From JANTGF01 sp963750735 (lineage in GTDB: Bacteria > Bacteroidota > Bacteroidia > Bacteroidales > VadinHA17), in assembly GCA_963750735.1 (NCBI GenBank), contig CAVVRY010000008.1, positions 124,001-188,000 on the forward strand: DNA of 64,000 bases. Direction: 5' to 3'. Position 1 is the first letter of the stretch. Every line of letters begins with the position of its first letter. Under the pieces are notes generated by a model that worked only from the letters and a program-made list of their open reading frames with translations, was not told where the DNA came from and ran no database searches. Of this stretch, positions 1-6,994 are shown piece after piece. The position numbers were made by a program, and so were the translations under genes.

Positions 1-418
1 GGCAGTCATCCTGCACGCGGCATGGCTGGGTCAGACTTGCGTCCATTGCCCAATATTCCTCACTGCTGCCTCCCGTAGGAGTCTGGTCCGTGTCTCAGTA
101 CCAGTGTGGGGGACCATCCTCTCAGACCCCCTAGACATCGCAGTCTTGGTGAGCCGTTACCTCACCAACTAACTAATGTCACGCATGCCCATCTCTAACC
201 GCCAAAGCTTTAATTTCGAAAACATGCGAATTCGAAATATTATGAAGTATTAATCCGGATTTCTCCGGGCTATTCCTCAGTTAGAGGTAGGTTGCATACG
301 CGTTACTCACCCGTGCGCCGGTCGTCAGCAAGTATTGCTACTCCTGTTACCCCTCGACTTGCATGTGTTAAGCCTGCCGCTAGCGTTCATCCTGAGCCAG
401 GATCAAACTCTTCGTTGT
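1..418 (-). rRNA. rrs: 16S ribosomal RNA, 5' part (3' end outside window)
   Basis: The minus strand reads into the universal 16S start region: the complement of the 27F primer site lies at about 391-411, and the complement of the 338 region (ACTGCTGCCTCCCGTAGGAGT type) at 62-82. The segment corresponds roughly to E. coli positions 1 to about 410, covering V1-V2. The gene runs leftwards out of the window, so 23S and 5S should lie beyond the edge. The exact 5' end is estimated by analogy with E. coli, which has about 8 nt before the 27F site. The sequence looks Bacteroidota-like, but I could not run a classification. Confidence 0.97.
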
Positions 419-512
419 ATAAAAAGTTAAATATTACTCAAGATTTATTACTCATTTCATCAAAATTGACGAAAATACGCTTCATTTTACCTTCCTTATT
501 CTCTTAATCTTT

Positions 513-521
513 TCAAAGAAC
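513..521 (-). promoter_or_regulatory. boxA-like element in the rRNA leader
   Basis: The minus strand reads GTTCTTTGA here, about 95 nt before the 16S start. It resembles the boxA antitermination element (core TGCTCTTTA) and the GTTCTTTGA motif often seen in Bacteroidota rRNA leaders. Binding by the Nus complex is inferred from position and similarity only. Confidence 0.45.
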
Positions 522-569
522 TTAACCAATTTGTCTCAAACTATATTCCCTGAAACTTTATTGGGGATG

Positions 570-600
570 CAAAGATACAATCAATATTATTTCTCTGCAA
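570..600 (-). promoter_or_regulatory. rRNA operon promoter, proximal (-7 TATCTTTG, -33 TTG)
   Basis: The minus strand carries TATCTTTG at 577-570, a perfect match to the Bacteroidota -7 consensus TAnnTTTG. A TTG lies at 600-598 with a 20-bp spacer, which suits the -33 element read by the primary sigma factor of this phylum. The predicted start near 563 leaves a leader of roughly 145 nt before 16S. Confidence 0.75.
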
Positions 601-646
601 GCTTTTTTTAATAAATTTTAAAGAACATTTTCCTTAAAAGCGGCTG

Positions 647-682
647 CAAAGATAAAAACATTGTTTTCAATTAACCAAAAAT
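647..682 (-). promoter_or_regulatory. rRNA operon promoter, distal (-7 TATCTTTG, -33 TTG)
   Basis: A second perfect TATCTTTG box lies at 654-647 on the minus strand, 77 bp upstream of the proximal one. A TTTTTG tract gives a -33 TTG about 21 bp further upstream. Tandem promoters are typical of rRNA operons. The region between them is A/T-tract rich and non-coding. Confidence 0.7.
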
Positions 683-700
683 TAAAGATGTTTTTTTGAA

Positions 701-994
701 TTATTTTTTGGCACCCTTTTTAACATCTTTGTTTTCAACTGTTTTAACACCTGGCATGGTCATGATTCCTCCACTCTCCTCGACTACTAATTGATCTTGT
801 TTCCTGTTTTTGCGTTCATTTTTGATCGCAATGAGGCGATCTTCAGCACTCATTTTCCGATTCGGGTTGAAGGATCTCTTTTCAAATTTCTTAATCTCAC
901 CACCACCCAGAATTTTACTGGTAAATTGACATCCGGTAAAAAGGAAGGTATTAATAATTAGGAAGGATAATATGTATATTGATCTTTTAAACAA
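701..994 (-). CDS. small predicted lipoprotein, 97 aa, unknown function
   Basis: The N-terminus has basic residues (FKR), a hydrophobic stretch and a lipobox ending FTGC with Cys22, so the product is very likely a lipoprotein. The mature part is about 75 residues, strongly basic (many Lys/Arg), with no domain I recognise; its lysine-rich tail ends DVKKGAKK. It lies directly upstream of the distal rRNA promoter and points the same way, so it could be read alone or through into the rRNA leader. Function is unknown. It is probably a real gene because the lipobox and start are well formed, but there is no family assignment. Confidence 0.65.
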   Translation of the reverse strand: MFKRSIYILSFLIINTFLFTGCQFTSKILGGGEIKKFEKRSFNPNRKMSAEDRLIAIKNERKNRKQDQLVVEESGGIMTMPGVKTVENKDVKKGAKK

Positions 995-1233
995 ATAATA
1001 GTATTTTCTTCTAATAACGTAATTTTGAATAGAAGGTTCTATAATATTGTGTTCGAAGACCTTTTAATCCGGTGACAAGTCTTCATTCCCGGTAATGAGA
1101 TTAAACATGCCATAAACAAGCCTTCTGAAAGTTTATTAACAATTTTTTCTATAAATATTGTGTATCTTTAAGCCATTCTTTATTGAATCTTTGGGACTCC
1201 TATAAAATCATTTAATACTCAGGATTATTAACA
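995..1233. other. divergent intergenic region, possible promoter at 1163
   Basis: About 240 bp between the small lipoprotein (leftward) and the glycosyltransferase (rightward). On the plus strand TATCTTTA at 1163-1170 differs from the TAnnTTTG consensus at one base and would place a start about 60 nt before the next gene. I see no hairpin or other signal. Confidence 0.4.
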
Positions 1234-1968
1234 ATGGGCAACCCCCTGGTAATCATACCCACCTATAATGAAAAAGAAAATATTGGTGACTTGCTGCAAA
1301 AAGTAAGTTCATTACCTATTGAATTTGATGTCTTATTTATTGATGATAATTCACCAGATGGAACTGCTGACTTGATCCGTGAAGCTCAAAAATCAAAACC
1401 AAACATTTTCCTGCTTGAACGGGAAGGTAAACTTGGACTAGGAACTGCGTATTTAGTTGGTTTTAAATGGGCTCTTAAAAAGGACTATCCTTATATATTT
1501 GAAATGGATGCTGACCTCTCTCACAACCCTTCGGATTTAATTAGACTTTTTGAAGCATTAGAAAAAGATGGAGCTGATTTGGCTATTGGGTCCAGGTATG
1601 TGTCTGGTGTAAATGTAATTAACTGGCCTTTGGGCAGGGTATTACTGTCTTACCTTGCTTCTGTTTATGTCCGGGTAATTACCGGCATGAAAATTATGGA
1701 TACTACTGCTGGCTTTAAGGGTTACAGGAAAGAAGTTCTGAAAACTTTGAATCTCGACAAAATTAAACTTAAAGGATATGGGTTTCAGATTGAAATGAAA
1801 TTTCATACTTTTAAATATGGTTTTAAAATTGTTGAAATTCCCATAATTTTTACAAACAGGGTTAAAGGAGCTTCAAAAATGTCAGGAGGTATATTCCATG
1901 AAGCTTTATGGGGGATTGTTAGCCTTAAGTGGAGAAGTCTTTTCATCTCCTACAAAAGGGATCAATAA
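1234..1968 (+). CDS. polyprenol-phosphate mannosyltransferase-like GT2 glycosyltransferase
   Basis: A GT2-fold enzyme of the dolichyl/polyprenol-phosphate mannose synthase type, which moves a sugar from an NDP donor to polyprenyl phosphate at the cytoplasmic face of the membrane. Seen in the sequence: VIIPTYNEKENI near residues 6-17, the nucleotide-binding DDNSPDGT at 37-44, the metal-binding DAD in EMDADLSHNP at 90-99, GSRYV at 119-123, and DTTAGFKGYR at 156-165, typical of this family. At 244 aa it has the catalytic domain only; the C-terminal membrane domain found in DPMS-GtrA fusions is missing. It precedes dihydroorotase by 30 bp and may be cotranscribed. The actual sugar is not determined by sequence. 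Confidence 0.9.
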   Translation: MGNPLVIIPTYNEKENIGDLLQKVSSLPIEFDVLFIDDNSPDGTADLIREAQKSKPNIFLLEREGKLGLGTAYLVGFKWALKKDYPYIFEMDADLSHNPSDLIRLFEALEKDGADLAIGSRYVSGVNVINWPLGRVLLSYLASVYVRVITGMKIMDTTAGFKGYRKEVLKTLNLDKIKLKGYGFQIEMKFHTFKYGFKIVEIPIIFTNRVKGASKMSGGIFHEALWGIVSLKWRSLFISYKRDQ

Positions 1969-1998
1969 TTAAAACCATCTATTTAATACTTTCTTATA

Positions 1999-3345
1999 AT
2001 GCGAATACTTATAAAAAACGCTTTAATAGTAAATGAAGGCAGCCAGTTCAATGGAAGTCTGTTAATAGAAAATGGTAAAATCTCTGAAATTTTTAAATCT
2101 TCAGATTCGTTAGATATAGCTAAAGTCGATAAAGAAATTGATGCTAGCGGTAAATTGTTACTGCCAGGTATCATAGACGATCAGGTTCATTTTAGAGATC
2201 CCGGGCTCACCCATAAAGGTGATTTTTACTCAGAGTCAAGAGCTGCTGTTGCAGGAGGCATAACTTCTGTTATGGAAATGCCCAATACGAATCCTCAAAC
2301 AACCACAAAAAAACAACTTGACGAAAAGTTAAAAATGGCTTCTGAAAAGTCTTTTACAAATTATTCGTTCTATTTTGGTGCTACGAATGACAACATTAAT
2401 GAAATTTTGAATATTGATGAGAGTAAAATTTGTGGATTAAAGGTATTTATGGGTTCATCTACTGGGAATATGCTGGTTGATGACCCGACAAGTCTTGAAA
2501 AAATATTTTCCTCATTTAAAGGTCTGGTAGCAGTTCATTGTGAAGACGAGGGCACCATAAGAAGAAATACAGAGTTATTTAAACAAAAATATGGTGAAGC
2601 CATACCCATTAAATCCCATCCTGAAATCCGCAGTGAAGAAGCATGTTATTTGTCCTCATCTCTGGCCGTAAAGTTGGCCAAAAGGCATAATACCCGATTA
2701 CATATTTTGCATCTATCGACAGCGAAGGAATTAGAATTACTTCAATCAGATATTCCGTCCTCGGAAAAACGAATAACAGCTGAAGTTTGTGTTCATCATT
2801 TGTGGTTTGATGAGAATGATTATGAGGAAAAGGGGACCTACATAAAATGGAATCCAGCCATTAAAAAACCAACTGACAGAGAAGCTTTGTTAAATGCAGT
2901 CAATGAAGATAAAATTGACATAATAGCTACTGACCACGCACCGCATACTCTTGAGGAGAAAAATAACCCATACTTAAAAGCTCCATCAGGTGGCCCTTTG
3001 GTGCAACACTCACTGGTTGCCATGCTTGAATTAAACCGGAAAGGTAAAATAAGTTTAGAAAAGATTGTTGAGAAAATGTGCCATGCCCCGGCTGATCTGT
3101 TTCATATAAAAAACCGAGGATATATTAGAAAAGGTTACTGGGCCGACCTGGTATTAATTGAGCCTGACAGTGCATGGGAAGTTAATACTGATAATATATT
3201 ATATAAGTGCGGATGGTCTCCTTTCGACGGACAGGTATTCCATTCGAAAGTTTTCTCCACAATCATTAATGGGCATCTTGTTTATCATAACAATAAGATT
3301 GATGAATCTCATAGAGGATTGCCATTAAAGTTTCAGCATGTTTAA
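1999..3345 (+). CDS. pyrC: dihydroorotase
   Basis: An amidohydrolase catalysing reversible ring closure of N-carbamoyl-aspartate to dihydroorotate in pyrimidine synthesis (cytoplasm). Family marks: a DxxVHFRDPG motif near residues 60-69, MEMPNTNP, KVFMGSSTGNM (the lysine that is carbamylated to bridge metals), AVHCEDEGT, LHILHLSTAKE and ATDHAPHT with the catalytic Asp. Length (448 aa) fits the multifunctional-type dihydroorotase/allantoinase group. One oddity: the first histidine of the metal-binding HxH is glutamine (QVH). I recall that QVH is usual in Bacteroidota PyrC, so I read it as a lineage variant and not a dead enzyme. The next gene is a frameshifted lipoprotein. Confidence 0.92.
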   Translation: MRILIKNALIVNEGSQFNGSLLIENGKISEIFKSSDSLDIAKVDKEIDASGKLLLPGIIDDQVHFRDPGLTHKGDFYSESRAAVAGGITSVMEMPNTNPQTTTKKQLDEKLKMASEKSFTNYSFYFGATNDNINEILNIDESKICGLKVFMGSSTGNMLVDDPTSLEKIFSSFKGLVAVHCEDEGTIRRNTELFKQKYGEAIPIKSHPEIRSEEACYLSSSLAVKLAKRHNTRLHILHLSTAKELELLQSDIPSSEKRITAEVCVHHLWFDENDYEEKGTYIKWNPAIKKPTDREALLNAVNEDKIDIIATDHAPHTLEEKNNPYLKAPSGGPLVQHSLVAMLELNRKGKISLEKIVEKMCHAPADLFHIKNRGYIRKGYWADLVLIEPDSAWEVNTDNILYKCGWSPFDGQVFHSKVFSTIINGHLVYHNNKIDESHRGLPLKFQHV

Positions 3346-3422
3346 TTTATTATATTCTTCAAGTATCTATTATCTTGAAATAATATTTTTGTAAATAAGT
3401 TTCGTTTTAAAAACTTTCAATA

Positions 3423-3933
3423 ATGAGATTATTTGTATTCATATTATCTTCTTTTTTTCTTTTTGTAGGATGCAAAGATGTTAAGAAAGAAGTAACTAAT
3501 CTATGCAACTGAGAAATCAAAAACAATTGGGGCTGAGACAGGAGAACTTTTGGCCAATCCGATTACTTACGATGTGGTTGTTAAGAATCCTGACCCTGAT
3601 GACACCTGGGCTGAGGAACGATTGGAGGATTTGAACCTGGATAAATTAATTGAACTCATATTTGGAGCAATTGAAGATGGTCAGGCAACTGCGTTTAATT
3701 ACCATACAGGGGAAACGATGAGCTTGAAGGATATTAAAAAGTTAGAAAAAACAGAGGAATTCGAAAAGTCTAAAATCGCAAAAGTACAGTTTGTTGAAGA
3801 CTGGTATTTCGATGATAAGTCTTTTACAATGCAAAAAAAAGTTAAATCAATAATGCTGGCTTATGAAGTTTATGATCAATTTGGGAAGATACGAGGATAT
3901 AAGGCTGCCTTTAAAATTGATTTAAACGAATAA
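3423..3933 (+). pseudogene. GldN-like lipoprotein gene interrupted by a +1 frameshift
   Basis: An ATG at 3423 opens a lipoprotein signal with lipobox FLFVGC (Cys17), followed by 12 more residues and a UGA at 3510-3512. In the +1 frame, coding resumes without a gap (EKSKTIGAETGELLANPITY...) and runs to 3933. Joining the frames gives one plausible lipoprotein of about 170 aa. The C-terminal part (EDWYFDD, a methionine-led strand, then YDQFGKIRGYKAAF) resembles the last domain of GldN/PorN proteins of the type IX secretion/gliding apparatus; this is my own pattern match and not a search. No long homopolymer marks the break, so it may be a true mutation, an assembly error or recoding. A TTG at 3550 could start only a signal-less fragment. 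Confidence 0.65.
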
Positions 3934-3952
3934 TAATTAAGATTGCCATAAA

Positions 3953-4492
3953 ATGACAGATTTATCTGAAAAAGAAATTAAGAGAAAAGCCTTACTGGAT
4001 ATTGCAGGAAAGATGATTGTAGCTGCCAGGACTGCCCCAAAAACAAGAGGCAGAGAAACTCTTTCAATGAAAATTGTATCATTAGAAAGTGAAAAAGAAC
4101 AAATTGCAATCAAAATGCGGGAGATTGGAGAACGAACCGGTGCCCATTTTTTTAAGAGGGATGCTCAAAATTTACTTGACTCAGAACTAGTTGTTTTATT
4201 TGGTTCAGGAATTCAAACCATGCAATTGCCAAATTGTGGGTTATGTGGATATGAAAATTGTACTGAAAAAGAAAAGCACCCAGAAGTTCCATGTGCCTAC
4301 AATCCGCTTGATTTAGGTATTGCTATTGGTTCAGCTGTTGGTATAGCTATGGATCATAGAGTGGATAATCGTATAATGTATACGGTTGGGATGGCTACAC
4401 TTGAACTTAATTTGTTGGGGAATGATGTAAAGCTTGCTTTTGGTGTTCCATTAAGCGCCAGCTCTAAAAATATTTTCTTTGATCGAAAGTAG
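3953..4492 (+). CDS. DUF2148 ferredoxin-like domain protein
   Basis: A 179-residue cytoplasmic protein of the DUF2148 family. The diagnostic cluster is NCGLCGYENC followed by a further Cys in EVPCAYNP (roughly residues 94-122), a four-cysteine arrangement that could hold an iron-sulfur cluster. It is followed by the conserved GIAIGSAVGIAMDHRVDNRI segment. The family's function is not known. The start ATG lies 19 bp after the previous gene, so the two may be cotranscribed. It ends convergently with aspartate kinase, 21 bp away. Confidence 0.85.
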   Translation: MTDLSEKEIKRKALLDIAGKMIVAARTAPKTRGRETLSMKIVSLESEKEQIAIKMREIGERTGAHFFKRDAQNLLDSELVVLFGSGIQTMQLPNCGLCGYENCTEKEKHPEVPCAYNPLDLGIAIGSAVGIAMDHRVDNRIMYTVGMATLELNLLGNDVKLAFGVPLSASSKNIFFDRK

Positions 4493-4513
4493 AATAAATC
4501 TATTTCTTATAAA

Positions 4514-5773
4514 TCAATTCCTTTCCACTACATAGTGCACTGTAGCCCTGGTTTTCTGTTCAATAAGTACTTTGAGGTTAAACAATATTTCCCGAATGGT
4601 TTCATCATTGTAATGCCTTATAGTAATCAGCTCTACGCCTGAGTTATAATACACCTCATATTTCTTTTTAAGACTTTTAAGTAATCCTGGAAGTTTTCTT
4701 TCACTGTTATCAAGGCAAATTGAAATACTAATTGCAGAATTTTGAATAAGATTAATCTTTAATCTATGTTCTTCAAAAATGCTGAAGATGTCGCCAAGGC
4801 TTTGATCAATCACAAATGAAAAATCGCGTGGAGAGATGGATATTAATAGCTGGTTCTTCTTAAAAATTATTGAAGGTGTTTTATTTTCAGGAAGTTTATT
4901 GATTCTTATTATTGTTCCAGCATTTTCAGGAAAGAGAAAAGATTTAACTATTAGTGGAATATTTTTATTTTGTAGTGGCTTTATTGTTTTTGGATGAATT
5001 ACCTGTGCGCCAAAGTACGCTAATTCAATAGCCTCCTGGTATGAAATTTCAGGAAGGAGAATTGGTTTCTCAATTATTTTAGGATCGGCATTTAAAACAC
5101 CAGGAACATCTTTCCATATTACAACTTTTTCTGCTTCAAGGATATTGGCTAATATTGCAGCAGAATAGTCAGATCCCTCTCTTCCCAGGGTTGTGGATAG
5201 GTTATTCTTTGTTCCTCCGATAAACCCTTGTGTAAGAAAAATAAATTGACTTTGCTTTTGAATTGCCTGTGAAACTCTTTTTGATGTTTCCTCCCAATTT
5301 ATATTTGCAGACCTGAAGGACTCATCAGTAATAATCAACTCTCTTGCGTCATGCCATTGTGTTTTTAAACCTGCACTTTTAAAATACGATTCAAGAATAA
5401 GGCTAGACCATAACTCGCCTCTGGAAACCACCTGATCATAGAACCGATCATAATCGTTCCCGGGTTTTCCTTTCAAAAAAAACTCCATTTCATGAAATAG
5501 AGAATGAAGTTTTCTTTCAATTTCCTCCTTGTTCTGGTTAACCAATTCACCCAAAATATTAAAATGGAATGATTTTATTTCATTGAAGTTTTCAAGGTAT
5601 CCATCATCTCTCTCCCATGCTTTTTTAACCAGCTCTTCTAGTGCATTAGTAGTTTTCCCGAGAGCAGAAACTACTACGACTAGATTTCCTTGATACTTCT
5701 TAACAATTTCGGCTAAATTTCTTATTCCGCCTGAATCTTCAATTGAAGAGCCTCCAAATTTAAAAACTACCAT
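4514..5773 (-). CDS. lysC: aspartate kinase
   Basis: Phosphorylates aspartate, the first step to lysine/diaminopimelate, threonine and methionine. The N-terminus has the amino-acid kinase motif KFGGSSIED; later motifs are TTLGREGSDYSAA (substrate and nucleotide binding) and KDVPGVLNADPK. The C-terminal roughly 130 residues form two ACT-like regulatory domains, which suggests feedback control. At 419 aa it is a monofunctional kinase, without the homoserine dehydrogenase found in ThrA. It stands alone on the minus strand between DUF2148 (convergent) and fbp (divergent). Which aspartate kinase isoform it is cannot be told from sequence, so the symbol is tentative. Confidence 0.93.
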   Translation of the reverse strand: MVVFKFGGSSIEDSGGIRNLAEIVKKYQGNLVVVVSALGKTTNALEELVKKAWERDDGYLENFNEIKSFHFNILGELVNQNKEEIERKLHSLFHEMEFFLKGKPGNDYDRFYDQVVSRGELWSSLILESYFKSAGLKTQWHDARELIITDESFRSANINWEETSKRVSQAIQKQSQFIFLTQGFIGGTKNNLSTTLGREGSDYSAAILANILEAEKVVIWKDVPGVLNADPKIIEKPILLPEISYQEAIELAYFGAQVIHPKTIKPLQNKNIPLIVKSFLFPENAGTIIRINKLPENKTPSIIFKKNQLLISISPRDFSFVIDQSLGDIFSIFEEHRLKINLIQNSAISISICLDNSERKLPGLLKSLKKKYEVYYNSGVELITIRHYNDETIREILFNLKVLIEQKTRATVHYVVERN

Positions 5774-5897
5774 ATTTCATTAAATAAAGCTTAAAAATAC
5801 TAAATTAGTAGGCTGTTAAAAATATTAGATGAATTTTCCGCATTTATTTGGTTTAAATTTTATTATGCACTTTTAACAATTAAAAAATTATTGGGAA

Positions 5898-6899
5898 ATG
5901 AAAGGTTATCATGTGACTACTTTGAATGAATTCATTATTGAACGGCAAGCTGATTTTGATTATGCAAAGGGTGAACTTTCAAGGCTCTTATATTCAATTG
6001 GGGTAGCTGCTAAAATTGTAAACAAGAAAATAAATAAAGCCGGACTGGTAGATATATTAGGTGAATCAGGCACAGTAAATATCCAGGGTGAAGACCAGAA
6101 AAAGTTAGATGTTTTTGCTGATAACCAGTTTATTGGTGCCCTTAAAGCAAGTGGTGAATGTTGCGGTATAGCTACGGAAGAAAACAATGAGCTGCTAGCT
6201 TTTGATACCGATTTGTCGAGAGATGGAAAATATATTGTTTGTATCGATCCACTAGATGGATCTTCCAATATTGATGTAAATGTTTCTGTGGGGACAATCT
6301 TTTCGATTTATCGAAGAAAAACCTCACGAGGCACAAAATCAGAGTTAGTAGACTTCCTTCAAAAAGGATCTGAGCAAATAGCTGCAGGCTATGTCATTTA
6401 TGGTTCCTCAACAATGATGGTTTACACCACTGGAAAAGGTGTAAATGGATTTACCCTTGATCCATCCATTGGGGAATTTTGCCTGTCACATCCTAACATA
6501 ACCACCCCTGAACAAGGATTCATGTACTCAATCAATGAGGGAAATTATGTTAATTTTCCTGAAGGAGTAAAAAAATTTCTCAAATATTGCCAGGAGAAAG
6601 ATCCAAGTGATAATCGCCCATATACATCCCGGTATATTGGTTCATTGGTTGCCGATTTTCATCGCAACCTTTTAAAAGGCGGAATTTATTTATATCCTCA
6701 AACTGCTAAGGATCCTTCCGGGAAGTTAAGGTTGCTTTATGAATGCAACCCAATAGGTTTCATCGCTGAACAGGCAAAAGGATTGGCCAGTGACGGCAAA
6801 AATAGAATATTGGAAATTCAACCCGAATCTTTGCACCAACGAATTCCTTTTTATACCGGTTCCATCAGGCTTGTAAGAAAAGTTGAGGAGCTATTATAA
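5898..6899 (+). CDS. fbp: fructose-1,6-bisphosphatase, class I
   Basis: Gluconeogenic hydrolysis of fructose-1,6-bisphosphate to fructose-6-phosphate in the cytoplasm. The class I signature is clear: ATEENNE followed by the metal-binding CIDPLDGSSNID (about residues 115-126), then GTIFSIYR. Further on are SRYIGSLVADFHRNLLKGGIY and the C-terminal GKLRLLYECNP substrate-binding motif. The length of 333 aa is normal. The start ATG has no Shine-Dalgarno sequence, as usual in this phylum. It is divergent from aspartate kinase and followed by mfd behind a separate promoter. Confidence 0.96.
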   Translation: MKGYHVTTLNEFIIERQADFDYAKGELSRLLYSIGVAAKIVNKKINKAGLVDILGESGTVNIQGEDQKKLDVFADNQFIGALKASGECCGIATEENNELLAFDTDLSRDGKYIVCIDPLDGSSNIDVNVSVGTIFSIYRRKTSRGTKSELVDFLQKGSEQIAAGYVIYGSSTMMVYTTGKGVNGFTLDPSIGEFCLSHPNITTPEQGFMYSINEGNYVNFPEGVKKFLKYCQEKDPSDNRPYTSRYIGSLVADFHRNLLKGGIYLYPQTAKDPSGKLRLLYECNPIGFIAEQAKGLASDGKNRILEIQPESLHQRIPFYTGSIRLVRKVEELL

Positions 6900-6934
6900 T
6901 ATAAGAGAAAACCTCACGGTTTAAATCAAATACT

Positions 6935-6942
6935 TACTTTTG
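6935..6942 (+). promoter_or_regulatory. -7 promoter box TACTTTTG upstream of mfd
   Basis: A perfect TAnnTTTG match about 50 bp before the first ATG of mfd. No clear TTG stands at -33. It suggests mfd has its own promoter separate from fbp. Confidence 0.5.
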
Positions 6943-6994
6943 AGGCCAATTATCACAATTTTTGGATATATCATTGGATTTATTGGTTTTGAAT

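Noticed and set aside
292..507. 71-codon frame on the plus strand
   Set aside because: It is the complement of the 16S 5' end and its leader; the base pattern is set by the rRNA.
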